From contig CAIRAF010000093.1 of assembly GCA_903876465.1 (NCBI GenBank), positions 1-7,514 of the forward strand: DNA of 7,514 nucleotides. The letters run 5' to 3'. Origin of the DNA: an uncultured bacterium. Lineage in GTDB: Bacteria; Patescibacteriota; Minisyncoccia; Phycocordibacterales; PALSA-1337. The position numbers and the translations under genes are program-made. Below the pieces are notes generated by a model. That model was not told the DNA's origin. It was given only the letters and a program-made list of their open reading frames with translations, and ran no database searches. Of the stretch, positions 1 to 5,464 are shown in pieces (within the stretch, counting starts at the first letter, position 1; each line of letters starts with the position of its first letter).

Positions 1-323
1 CCACCACGTCGTACGAATGAAAGCTGTTTGCCTTTACTTGCTTTAAGTTCACGCAAAATTTCATCACGCATAGCATCTATGGCTGCGTAGAGATCACTGT
101 CTTCGGCACTGGCATAAAGATCTTTGCCTTTGCCGACTATGTGGATTTCTGCACGGAAGATGTCGCCTTTCTGATGATGTGCGGAAGTTTTTGCTAATTC
201 AAGGTCACAGATAAATGAAGGGTCTCCACCAAGCATTTTACTTAACTTGGATAATCGTTTGTCAGCGTATTCAGAGATAGCAGGAGTAAGTGTCGTACCG
301 GTCGCTTTTATTTTTATATTCAT
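1..323 (-). CDS. hpf: Ribosome hibernation promoting factor (HPF/RaiA, sigma-54 modulation family), 3' end cut by window edge
   Basis: Reading from an ATG at 323 the translation begins MNIKIKATG and runs for 107 complete codons to the window edge without a stop. The visible pattern fits the HPF/RaiA fold: N-terminal beta strand, then helix TPAISEYADKRLSKL (residues 13-27), strand ICDLELAKT (38-46), strand IFRAEIHIV (55-63), then ASAEDSDLYAAIDAMRDEILREL (71-93), the family's hallmark 'A..ed.yaAId...dkl..ql' helix. Family members bind the 30S subunit at the decoding channel and silence or dimerise ribosomes under stress. The last residues seen, FVRRGG, resemble the basic tail common in short HPF proteins of candidate phyla, so only a short C-terminus is probably missing. 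No Shine-Dalgarno site precedes the start. A promoter lies about 45 bases upstream of it. Confidence 0.9.
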   Translation of the reverse strand, partial: MNIKIKATGTTLTPAISEYADKRLSKLSKMLGGDPSFICDLELAKTSAHHQKGDIFRAEIHIVGKGKDLYASAEDSDLYAAIDAMRDEILRELKASKGKQLSFVRRG

Positions 324-374
324 AATTATGAAATATCTTCTAACTGATAATATAAATTCTATATTTCTACATAC

Positions 375-404
375 ATTATACCCTATGATAATGTAGCCGA
401 ACAA
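375..404 (-). promoter_or_regulatory. Sigma-70-like promoter for the HPF gene
   Basis: On the minus strand TTGTTC (404 to 399) is followed after 18 bases by a perfect TATAAT (380 to 375). Transcription would start near 368 and give a leader of about 45 bases before the ATG at 323. The -35 element sits just after the stop codon of the DUF167 gene (407-409), so the HPF gene probably has its own promoter. Basis is consensus matching only. Confidence 0.55.
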
Positions 405-406
405 GA

Positions 407-646
407 TTAGTACTTATTACCGTTTGTTTTTGGTGCAGAAACTTCTATCATCTTACTTGGCGAATGGTGACCATTCACTATTCTAACTGGCATATTTGGG
501 TACATTTCACGTATTACCTCCAGAACTCGTCTATTTGCTAGATTTCTTTCTGCTGGCTCGCGGATGTACATTTCAATAAGATCATCCTCTTTCTTGGTGA
601 TGACTTCCTTTGGGGCTCCTGTTATAACACGGACTTTAATAAACAT
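407..646 (-). CDS. DUF167 / UPF0235 (YggU-like) family protein
   Basis: 79 residues, the usual size for DUF167 (YggU) proteins, whose molecular role is unknown. The family pattern is clear: first strand FIKVRVITGAPKEVI (2-16), second strand LIEMYIREPAERNLANRRVLE (23-43) holding the conserved 'P..g.AN' turn as PAERNLAN, a helix, then VRIVNGHHSPSKMIEV (54-69), equivalent to the conserved 'v.i..G..s..K.v.i' strand-turn-strand. The ATG at 646 is preceded on its strand by TAATAT and then exactly six bases, with no Shine-Dalgarno site, which suggests a leaderless transcript. It ends about 84 bases before the HPF gene in the same orientation; the pair may be co-transcribed by read-through. Confidence 0.85.
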   Translation of the reverse strand: MFIKVRVITGAPKEVITKKEDDLIEMYIREPAERNLANRRVLEVIREMYPNMPVRIVNGHHSPSKMIEVSAPKTNGNKY

Positions 647-652
647 ATTATG

Positions 653-658
653 ATATTA
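653..658 (-). promoter_or_regulatory. -10 element giving a probable leaderless mRNA (DUF167 gene)
   Basis: TAATAT reads from 658 to 653 on the minus strand and is followed by six bases (CATAAT) and then the ATG at 646. A start site 7 bases after a -10 box would coincide with the A of the ATG. No convincing -35 box is visible. Confidence 0.4.
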
Positions 659-727
659 GTTTTGATTTTGATTTGGTTATATGGTACATTTTCACATGTC
701 CTCGTATGCAATAGCAATGGATGGACT

Positions 728-755
728 TTGAAGATTTGTGTGTGAACATTAAAAA
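728..755 (+). promoter_or_regulatory. Possible promoter for tRNA-Asn
   Basis: TTGAAG (728-733) is followed after 16 bases by TAAAAA (750-755), with a predicted start near 762, about five bases before the mature tRNA 5' end. Both boxes are imperfect and the region is AT-rich, so this is a tentative call. Confidence 0.3.
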
Positions 756-766
756 TTCAAAAACAT

Positions 767-839
767 TCCTCGGTAGCTCAGCTGGTAGAGCAGCTCGCTG
801 TTAACGAGTTGGTCGTAGGTTCGAATCCTACCCGAGGAG
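767..839 (+). tRNA. tRNA-Asn (anticodon GTT)
   Basis: A complete cloverleaf can be folded by hand. The acceptor stem TCCTCGG (767-773) pairs perfectly with CCGAGGA (832-838), with discriminator base G839. The D-stem is GCTC/GAGC. The anticodon stem GCTCG (793-797) pairs with CGAGT (805-809) around the loop CTGTTAA, putting anticodon GTT at 800-802. The T-arm is GTAGG-TTCGAAT-CCTAC. CCA is not encoded, so the 3' end must be added enzymatically. The tRNA is intact, so nothing shows integration into this gene. Confidence 0.97.
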
Positions 840-856
840 CTTTCATTTGACACATA

Positions 857-888
857 ATAAAAACCCTCAAGTATCGCTACTTGAGGGT
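857..888 (-). terminator. Rho-independent terminator of the secreted protein gene
   Basis: ACCCTCAAGTA (863-873) pairs perfectly over 11 bases with TACTTGAGGGT (878-888) around a TCGC loop. On the minus strand the hairpin is followed by a T run (863 to 859, then ATTATG). It begins 15 bases after the stop codon of the minus-strand gene at 903. The plus-strand side has no T run, so it is not the tRNA terminator. Confidence 0.9.
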
Positions 889-902
889 GTGAAAAATCGT
901 AA

Positions 903-2063
903 TTATTTGTGAACAAAACGATAAAACATATTAAGGTCTACCGAATTTGTGAATGAAATGCTCGCCACGTAGTCTGTTACGATAGGAGAAACATTATTCG
1001 TCGCCATTGGCAACGAGAGATCAGGTGTATACAACAAACGCCAATGAATTGGATCATACAGAAGAGTGTTCCACTGCAGATTGACGATCGTGTTTGTCCC
1101 ATCAATATTTGCACTGAGGCTAATTCCGTTCGTCGATGGGCCAGGAATAGGGATAAACTGAACCGCATCAAGTTCTGCTATCGGCTGCGGGATTGAGCCT
1201 GAGCTAGAAACTACCCAATTCATCTTAGTGAATTGCACCAGGTTAGTTATAACCACCGTTACTTCATTCCAATTTGTTCCAGTCGTAGCAAGTAAATTAG
1301 CAATGACTGGCCCGTTTGTAACGCTATAGGTGCAACGAAAGGAATTTCCTGTAGGGTTTAAGAAACGATATTGAAATCGCATAATATAATTCTGAACATC
1401 GTAGATTACTACCCCGTTGCTATTCGTATAAGCAAGATCCGTAAATGGTGTTGAACAATCCAAGATGCCGATACCTGTTGGCATTCCTCCCTTATTATAC
1501 AAATAGGAGGTAGCCATATAGCCGTTGATCGTTGGTGCCAATAAACGCGGAGCAACACCCCATGGCCATTGAATGGGATTAACGAATATGTTACTCGTAG
1601 TATCCCAGGCATTGCCGGTAAAATCCCCAATACCATACATTTGATTTTGAGTGACTCCGGCCTCAGTAATCAACTGAGCGATTAAGGATGAACCTGTCTG
1701 AGCTTGCTGCATCATCGGACTAAATCTGGCACCCAGGGCCAATTGAGTTGCCGTTGTATTTCCAGAAACCACAACAAGCTTGCTTTTCGTTGCCGGCGCA
1801 AGGTCAATGCAGTTGGTGGGATTAATCATCGCCATTTCTTCGTCGATCTCCTCCTGATCGGCAAGCTGTTCTGAAGTCAAAAGCTGACTCCCCTTCATTT
1901 CATTGAGTAATGTCAGGCAATCTGCCTGAAATTCCGCATTGGATACTGCAGCCTTTTGAGCGGCGAGCCCAGCCAGTTGCAAAGAAGTTAATTGCTGAGC
2001 ATATAGCGAAGGGACGAATCCGAGTACGCAGGTTAGAACTAACCGACATATAATTTTTTTCAT
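903..2063 (-). CDS. Secreted 386-aa hypothetical protein of Verrucomicrobia-like style
   Basis: The product starts with a classic signal peptide (MKKIICRLVLTCVLGFVPSLYA, likely cut after residue 22 before QQ), so it is exported. Residues about 25-100 are a helical, Gln/Glu/Ala-rich segment; the middle is rich in Thr, Asn, aromatic residues and beta-type sequence. The C-terminus contains LQWNT ... WRLLYTPDL ... NMFYRFVHK, which resembles the C-terminal beta domain 'LqW....y.v.yt.dL......FYRv' I associate with secreted Verrucomicrobia/Planctomycetes proteins. No catalytic motif is recognised; a binding or surface role is a guess. Translation is supported by AAGGA (2074-2070) eight bases before the ATG, and a terminator follows the stop. 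This Shine-Dalgarno site and the style of the protein differ from the neighbouring AT-rich genes, suggesting a foreign origin. Confidence 0.75.
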   Translation of the reverse strand: MKKIICRLVLTCVLGFVPSLYAQQLTSLQLAGLAAQKAAVSNAEFQADCLTLLNEMKGSQLLTSEQLADQEEIDEEMAMINPTNCIDLAPATKSKLVVVSGNTTATQLALGARFSPMMQQAQTGSSLIAQLITEAGVTQNQMYGIGDFTGNAWDTTSNIFVNPIQWPWGVAPRLLAPTINGYMATSYLYNKGGMPTGIGILDCSTPFTDLAYTNSNGVVIYDVQNYIMRFQYRFLNPTGNSFRCTYSVTNGPVIANLLATTGTNWNEVTVVITNLVQFTKMNWVVSSSGSIPQPIAELDAVQFIPIPGPSTNGISLSANIDGTNTIVNLQWNTLLYDPIHWRLLYTPDLSLPMATNNVSPIVTDYVASISFTNSVDLNMFYRFVHK

Positions 2064-2069
2064 GTGCTT

Positions 2070-2074
2070 TCCTT
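2070..2074 (-). promoter_or_regulatory. Shine-Dalgarno site for the secreted protein gene
   Basis: AAGGA on the minus strand, about six bases from the ATG at 2063. It fixes the start at the signal peptide methionine, and is notable because most other genes here have no such site. Confidence 0.7.
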
Positions 2075-2232
2075 ATCGAGAGAGATTTATTGCTTTAACG
2101 CTTGCTACGCAGAATGCCAGCAAAATACTCGTTAAATCTCCGGTATACAGACGTTTATACTTTACTAGTATTACAAAAATTATTTACAGCACCCAGCAAT
2201 AATATGGGTTGACTCACAAGGTGATTTTTAGT

Positions 2233-2253
2233 TGACCAGAGCAGGATTCGAAC
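2233..2253 (-). other. tRNA 3'-end fragment (T-loop plus acceptor strand), possible attachment-site scar
   Basis: On the minus strand, from 2253 to 2233, the sequence is G-TTCGAAT-CCTGC-TCTGGTC-A. This is the layout of tRNA positions 53-73: last T-stem base, T-loop, 3' T-stem strand, 3' acceptor strand and discriminator base. The expected 5' T-stem (GCAGG) and the rest of the tRNA are absent; sequence above 2253 is unrelated. The first 11 bases also match the T-arm of the tRNA-Asn at 819-829 in inverted orientation, which is expected from T-arm conservation. It may be the scar of an element integrated in a tRNA 3' end, or a join between unrelated sequences. Confidence 0.5.
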
Positions 2254-2257
2254 TTAA

Positions 2258-2285
2258 TTGACATTTGTCTCGTAAGAGGTAGGCT
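2258..2285 (+). promoter_or_regulatory. Probable promoter of the 2322-2982 unit
   Basis: A perfect -35 hexamer TTGACA (2258-2263) is followed after 16 bases by TAGGCT (2280-2285), a poor -10 that keeps the T1, A2 and T6 positions. Predicted start near 2292 gives a leader of about 30 bases. The -35 box begins only five bases beyond the tRNA fragment. Confidence 0.4.
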
Positions 2286-2321
2286 TTGATTAAACAACTT
2301 GAAAACAACACAGGAATAACT

Positions 2322-2465
2322 ATGAACCGTAAAAATTATGAACGGATGGCAGAACTCCTCTTTGAATTGGCCAGTTTGGCAATAAAGGATGGTGACTACG
2401 GGGCGGCTGAAAAATATGCTGATTCTGCAAAATCAGCAATCGAAAAAGCTCGGAAACAAACATAA
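2322..2465 (+). CDS. Small 47-aa helical protein with one TPR-like hairpin
   Basis: ATG at 2322 to TAA at 2463-2465 encodes 47 residues. AGGA at 2312-2315 gives a good Shine-Dalgarno site six bases upstream of the start. The sequence is two predicted amphipathic helices, ERMAELLFELASLAI and AAEKYADSAKSAIEKARK, joined by KDGDYG. The G-D-Y-x-x-A-x-x-Y-x-x-A spacing resembles the second half of a tetratricopeptide repeat, usually a protein-protein contact module, but one repeat alone does not define a function. It ends 19 bases before the next gene in the same direction, so the two are probably co-transcribed. Confidence 0.6.
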   Translation: MNRKNYERMAELLFELASLAIKDGDYGAAEKYADSAKSAIEKARKQT

Positions 2466-2484
2466 ACATTGAAAGAAAAACACT

Positions 2485-2982
2485 ATGGCCTCATCAAAGG
2501 TAGTCAGCGAAGATGTTCTTGTTCCTAAAGCGGTCATCGACTTATCCCTATCCTTTCCAGGTGTGGTGATATGTAACTTGCGTCCTAGCCAACGAAAAAA
2601 TTTGAAACCACGCAGTGACAGAAAACACTATGCTAGCAAATATGGCGACGGATGCATGATTTCGGATGATTTTGAACGCTTTCTTGATTGTCTAGAGCAT
2701 CCTATCATGGCCGTCATGCTGTACCAGCTTTACGGTCCGGAAATCTGCACAGTAGTGGTTCAGTTGGAACCAGTTATTTATTGGACAGGCGACGGATTGC
2801 CGCGTTTGGAATTCGATCAACCAGAAAACTGGAATCATTGCCCAAACATGTGGGGCGGATTCGTGCTCTCCGTTGCCCAGGTGGAGGATATTGGTATTAC
2901 ACCTGTCATAAGTGATCAAAATGCAGAACATTTTATTGAGATCGCAAAATCAAGAGGAATTCAAACCACCTGGATGAAGTGA
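2485..2982 (+). CDS. Hypothetical protein, 165 aa, unrecognised family
   Basis: I do not recognise this family. The protein has no signal peptide or membrane segment and is probably cytoplasmic. It has an N-terminal strand-like segment (VVICNLRPSQRK, 27-38), a basic stretch, a helix ISDDFERFLDCLEHP, a hydrophobic helix IMAVMLYQLYG, strands ICTVVVQLEPVIYW, then a Trp/Cys/Pro-rich segment ENWNHCPNMWGGF and a final helix NAEHFIEIAKSRG. The mix of alpha and beta suggests a compact single domain. Base composition is visibly less AT-rich than the genes from 3086 on. It follows the 47-aa gene by 19 bases with only a weak purine stretch before the ATG, and a strong terminator lies 21 bases downstream, closing a two-gene unit. 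Confidence 0.7.
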   Translation: MASSKVVSEDVLVPKAVIDLSLSFPGVVICNLRPSQRKNLKPRSDRKHYASKYGDGCMISDDFERFLDCLEHPIMAVMLYQLYGPEICTVVVQLEPVIYWTGDGLPRLEFDQPENWNHCPNMWGGFVLSVAQVEDIGITPVISDQNAEHFIEIAKSRGIQTTWMK

Positions 2983-3003
2983 CAAATCACCCACGACGAA
3001 CAT

Positions 3004-3037
3004 AACCCGACAGCATCAGATAGCTGGCGGGTTTTTT
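3004..3037 (+). terminator. Rho-independent terminator of the 2322-2982 unit
   Basis: AACCCG-A-CAGC (3004-3014) pairs with GCTG-G-CGGGTT (3023-3033), with one A/G mismatch and an eight-base loop. It is followed by a run of T bases through 3037 and then ATTT. It lies 21 bases after the stop codon at 2982. Confidence 0.85.
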
Positions 3038-3073
3038 ATTTACCAATAACCAGCTATGCGCGTCAAAATCGTG

Positions 3074-3079
3074 TATAAT
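3074..3079 (+). promoter_or_regulatory. -10 element giving a probable leaderless mRNA (3086 gene)
   Basis: Perfect TATAAT at 3074-3079, six bases before the ATG at 3086. The predicted transcription start falls on the start codon. No -35 box is seen at 16-18 bases and there is no Shine-Dalgarno site. Confidence 0.6.
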
Positions 3080-3085
3080 TAGATC

Positions 3086-3301
3086 ATGCAAAAAATAGCT
3101 ACACGAACCTTCATATGTTCATCTATTGCCTTTGGTATCATAGGTATACTGCTTATTCTTGATTCACCAGGCCAAGGCCCTCTCGTACAAAATACATCGA
3201 TAATTAGTTTAATTCTCGGAAAATTACTATTTGTCTGCGTCTTTATAATACTTCCATCATTTGCTTTGAGTGTAGCAAGTAAATACCTGAAAGATAAGTA
3301 A
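3086..3301 (+). CDS. Small membrane protein with two predicted transmembrane helices
   Basis: 71 residues, of unknown function. Two hydrophobic helices are visible, about residues 9-25 and 39-62, joined by a short loop containing SPGQGP; the C-terminus KYLKDK is basic and likely cytoplasmic. No motif or family is recognised, though hairpin membrane proteins of this size are common in small-genome bacteria. The start is chosen at the first ATG, with TATAAT six bases before it. The next gene begins 25 bases after the stop and has its own -10-like box, so the two may be transcribed separately. Confidence 0.65.
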   Translation: MQKIATRTFICSSIAFGIIGILLILDSPGQGPLVQNTSIISLILGKLLFVCVFIILPSFALSVASKYLKDK

Positions 3302-3314
3302 TAAGTCGGCCTTA

Positions 3315-3320
3315 TATACT
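3315..3320 (+). promoter_or_regulatory. -10 element giving a probable leaderless mRNA (GrpB-family gene)
   Basis: TATACT at 3315-3320 is followed by six bases and the ATG at 3327, the same spacing as before the genes at 3086 and 5743. No -35 box or Shine-Dalgarno site is visible. Confidence 0.45.
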
Positions 3321-3326
3321 TCTAAT

Positions 3327-3800
3327 ATGAAAATGCGAACAGAGACAGTTATTGATCCTTCTGCAGAAATACTAGCTTTGCAAGAAAATATGGTCAAAGA
3401 AGTGTCTGATTTACTTCCAAGATCTCAAGTTGAAATAATTGGCGCCATGGCTGTGCCAATGGCCGGAAGACCAGAATTAGATATATTAGTATTAAGTGAG
3501 GATATTACTGCTGATTCAGAAATTCTTACTCAAAACGGATACAACCAAGGCCCAGTAGTCAATGAAACATCATTTTTGAAAAAGATGAGTGATAATGTAG
3601 AAGTCGCTATACAGATAATGTCTGCTGACAATAAAATGGTAGACATTCACAGAAATCTCATCGAGATATTACGTGATGATGAAGAGTTACGTAAGAAATA
3701 TGAAGAATTTAAACACACCCTATCAGGATTAAGTAAAGAAGAATACAAAAAGCGAAAAAGTGAATGGTTGGAAACAAATATTTTACCCTTAGCTAAATAA
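3327..3800 (+). CDS. GrpB / UPF0157 family protein (nucleotidyltransferase-like fold)
   Basis: 157 residues, close to the usual GrpB size of about 160-180. The family signature 'GStsVPGlaaKPiiDi' appears as IIGAMAVPMAGRPELDILV (37-55). Next come 'L...GY' (LTQNGY, 67-72), a strand with F.K (SFLKKM, 82-87), VEVAIQIM (91-98, in place of 'vHvhv'), the helix HRNLIEILRDDEELRKKYEEFKH with the classic R/N..l..LR....l...Y..lK pattern, and a final YKKRKSEW helix. GrpB proteins belong to the nucleotidyltransferase superfamily, but their substrate is not generally established. Oddities: the Gly-Ser of the signature is Gly-Ala here, so activity is uncertain. The DUF5672 gene starts four bases after the stop. 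Confidence 0.8.
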   Translation: MKMRTETVIDPSAEILALQENMVKEVSDLLPRSQVEIIGAMAVPMAGRPELDILVLSEDITADSEILTQNGYNQGPVVNETSFLKKMSDNVEVAIQIMSADNKMVDIHRNLIEILRDDEELRKKYEEFKHTLSGLSKEEYKKRKSEWLETNILPLAK

Positions 3801-3804
3801 CTAC

Positions 3805-4530
3805 ATGAAGAAGAAATTGAATGGAGTTACCCTTCTCGGAATAGACTGCGTTGATATAGATAGATTAATACTTGCGGCAGAAATATGCCTTAAAGACTTT
3901 GAATTTGAGGAGGTTAAATTGCTTACCTCTTTACAATCTAATAATCAAAACATAGTTTCCATCGATCACATTCCTACAGTAGAAGAATATTCAAAATTTA
4001 TTATTGATAAATTAGATGAATATGTTGATACTCCTCATGTTCTTATCATTCAATATGATAGCTTCATCTTAAACCCTGATGCTTGGTCAGATGAATTCTT
4101 GAAATATGACTATATTGGTTCAACTTTTCTCGTTCGCGATGTATCAATAAATCGATTTGGTTTTCCAAAAGAACTACTCGGCCAAAGAGTTGTTGGAAAT
4201 GGTGGTTTTAGCATGAGAAGTAAGAAAATTATTTCACTTTGCGCAAAACTATCCAAAGAGAATTTCTTCATTAACTACCACCCTGAAGATGTAGTCATTA
4301 GTATTCATAATAGAAAAGCCTTTGAAGAAAGAGGTATTAAATTTGCCCCCGTCTCGATTGCTCAAAAATTCAGCTTTGAGTCCCAAGATAATAGCGACTA
4401 TTCATGGAATGGCCAATTTGGTTTTCATGGTCTGCGTTGGACAGACATCTCGAAGTGGACCAAAGCACATCCTGAATATAATATTGATAATTCATTACGA
4501 TCACCTGATAAAAGACATAAATATGTTTGA
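3805..4530 (+). CDS. DUF5672 family protein (glycosyltransferase-like)
   Basis: 241 residues, matching the DUF5672 core. Motifs in order are VLIIQYDSFILNPDAWSDEF (79-98), YDYIGSTF (101-108), GNGGFSMRSKK (131-141), PEDVVISIHNR (160-170), GIKFAPVSIAQKFSFE (177-192) and FGFHGLR (205-211). The 'QYDsF' acidic motif and 'NGGFSlRs' are reminiscent of metal-dependent GT-A glycosyltransferases, and DUF5672 proteins often occur in polysaccharide loci. The acceptor and donor sugars cannot be told from sequence. No signal peptide or membrane segment is seen, so it is likely cytosolic. It starts four bases after the GrpB-family stop and has no Shine-Dalgarno site, so translational coupling is likely. No other sugar genes are visible nearby. 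Confidence 0.85.
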   Translation: MKKKLNGVTLLGIDCVDIDRLILAAEICLKDFEFEEVKLLTSLQSNNQNIVSIDHIPTVEEYSKFIIDKLDEYVDTPHVLIIQYDSFILNPDAWSDEFLKYDYIGSTFLVRDVSINRFGFPKELLGQRVVGNGGFSMRSKKIISLCAKLSKENFFINYHPEDVVISIHNRKAFEERGIKFAPVSIAQKFSFESQDNSDYSWNGQFGFHGLRWTDISKWTKAHPEYNIDNSLRSPDKRHKYV

Positions 4531-4548
4531 CAGAAATACCAATTAAGA

Positions 4549-4567
4549 CTACTTTGATATCAAGTAG
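4549..4567 (+). terminator. Weak hairpin, possible terminator after the DUF5672 gene
   Basis: CTACTT (4549-4554) pairs with AAGTAG (4562-4567) around a seven-base loop, 18 bases after the stop at 4530. The following bases CGGTTATTTGATT are T-rich but lack a clean run, so this is either a weak terminator or a processing hairpin. Confidence 0.35.
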
Positions 4568-4606
4568 CGGTTATTTGATTCTACAAACATCAACCAATAT
4601 TGAATT

Positions 4607-5122
4607 ATGATAAAGAAAATTGTGGTCGGTGACATCGCTTCACCAGAAAACAAAAGTGACATCATCATTGGGATGAATTCCGAACTCGGAGAAGTCTCCG
4701 CTTTGGGCAGAAAAGTACTGAAATCTGACTTGCCCCCACCCAGCCTAATTGACCTAGGAACGGTGCTGACTTTCAAATTTGATAAGTCCCGATATATTCA
4801 TATGTTGATTTGTCATCACCTAGGCAGTGGTGGTTGGCGTTTCGCTGACCAATACGTTCGCGTCGGCATGGACCACTTATGGACCACGCGCATTACCAAT
4901 GACTACAGCATTGTGCACATTGGAACCGGCCCGATAGGCAAACGGGATGGCGCCAATGCAAGTAGCATTCTTGCGGCAATCGCAAGCAGTTACCTATTTG
5001 TGGATTTGTTCATTCGCGATGGTGCAGAAAAATTGGTTCAGCAACCAATTGTCAGACCACTCAAAAAGCTCGAATTCGTTTCTGGATTCAGCCCTAAAAG
5101 TGGCGTGCTTGTCACGGCCTAA
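4607..5122 (+). CDS. Hypothetical protein, possibly macro-domain-like
   Basis: 171 residues, soluble. Two segments recall the macro (ADP-ribose-binding) fold. The first is KKIVVGDIASPENKSDIIIG (3-22) ending in MN, comparable to 'GDIt.....DaIVnaaN'. The second is SIVHIGTGPIGKRDGANASS (101-120) with a following helix, comparable to the phosphate-binding loop 'i.iGtG.gg.p...aa..i'. Between them lie a Pro-rich turn, a strand RYIHMLICHHLGSGG, and GMDHLWTTR. The usual glycine-rich loop after the first motif is not obvious, so binding of ADP-ribose is unproven. Macro-fold relatives such as aminopeptidase N-terminal domains remain possible. The gene is less AT-rich than its neighbours and stands alone, with CAATAT six bases before the ATG and a strong terminator after it. 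Confidence 0.65.
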   Translation: MIKKIVVGDIASPENKSDIIIGMNSELGEVSALGRKVLKSDLPPPSLIDLGTVLTFKFDKSRYIHMLICHHLGSGGWRFADQYVRVGMDHLWTTRITNDYSIVHIGTGPIGKRDGANASSILAAIASSYLFVDLFIRDGAEKLVQQPIVRPLKKLEFVSGFSPKSGVLVTA

Positions 5123-5142
5123 CAATCCAAACTAAATTCACA

Positions 5143-5177
5143 GTGGCTTATGTAAAACATGAGCCGCTTTTTATTTT
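5143..5177 (+). terminator. Rho-independent terminator after the macro-like gene
   Basis: GTGGCTTATG (5143-5152) pairs with CATGAGCCGC (5158-5167) over ten positions including two G/T wobbles, with a TAAAA loop, followed by TTTTTATTTT (5168-5177). The T run overlaps the stop codon of the opposing small gene at 5171, so convergent transcription meets here. Confidence 0.85.
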
Positions 5178-5320
5178 GCTCTATCTGCCTCAGCCTTTGC
5201 TGCATCCGCTTTCATCTTCGCTTCTTCTGCTATTTTCTTATCACTATCCGCACGAGCCTGTTTTGCTATAGCTTCAGTTTTATCTGCACTATCTTCAGCT
5301 TTTTGTATGTTGTTATTCAT
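5171..5320 (-). CDS. Small 49-aa Ala/Lys/Glu-rich coiled-coil protein
   Basis: On the minus strand an ATG at 5320 opens a 49-codon frame ending with TAA at 5173-5171. After MNNNIQ the product is almost entirely A, K, E, D, Q and R, for example KAEDSADKTEAIAKQARADS and KIAEEAKMKADAAKAEADRAK, with Ala at regular spacing. It should form one long charged helix, probably a coiled coil; no family can be assigned. Similar short Ala-rich helices occur in lipoprotein-like and histone-H1-like proteins, but there is no lipobox or signal sequence. It is short, so the strong compositional pattern and clean start and stop between a terminator and a promoter-like AT region are the main evidence. No Shine-Dalgarno site is present. 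Confidence 0.6.
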   Translation of the reverse strand: MNNNIQKAEDSADKTEAIAKQARADSDKKIAEEAKMKADAAKAEADRAK

Positions 5321-5350
5321 TTTTTTATTGAAATTATGATTATTAATATA

Positions 5351-5368
5351 GTGACTAATTAGTGACTA
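5351..5368. repeat. Short direct repeat GTGACTA in the upstream region of the 49-aa gene
   Basis: GTGACTA occurs at 5351-5357 and 5362-5368, 11 bases apart start to start, with the palindrome CTAATTAG between and overlapping them. The spacing of about one helical turn could suit a regulator, but a repeat this short may arise by chance. Confidence 0.3.
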
Positions 5369-5410
5369 CAAAACTAAGCCGTCAGTTAATACTACTGATT
5401 ACATAAAAGG

Positions 5411-5442
5411 AAAACCGATCTTTTTTATAAATCGGCTTTTTT
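5411..5442. terminator. Bidirectional terminator-like hairpin
   Basis: CCGAT (5415-5419) pairs with ATCGG (5431-5435). On the plus strand it is followed by C and six T bases; on the minus strand it is followed by TTTTCCTTTT. It lies 23-50 bases beyond the stop of the minus-strand 55-aa gene, which it most likely terminates. No plus-strand gene ends just before it. Confidence 0.65.
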
Positions 5443-5464
5443 GTAAAAATGCTTCAAGCGAATA

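Noticed and set aside
977..1636. Minus-strand open frames inside the secreted protein gene (977-1171 and 1409-1636)
   Set aside because: They overlap the long gene with signal peptide, SD and terminator, have no family motifs and no start signals; they are other-frame shadows.
819..2253. Inverted 11-base match GTTCGAATCCT at 819-829 and 2253-2243 as terminal inverted repeats of a mobile element
   Set aside because: The shared bases are the conserved tRNA T-loop and stem; the tRNA-Asn at 767-839 is intact and no transposase lies between the copies.
5159..5362. Plus-strand 67-aa frame rich in Phe, Cys, Leu and Ile, looking like a membrane protein
   Set aside because: It is the complement of the Ala/Lys/Glu-rich 49-aa gene, begins inside the terminator hairpin of the preceding gene and has no promoter or SD; its hydrophobicity is a by-product of the opposite strand.
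5351..5368. Possible CRISPR or iteron array from GTGACTA repeats
   Set aside because: Only two seven-base copies, no spacers of regular length and no further units.
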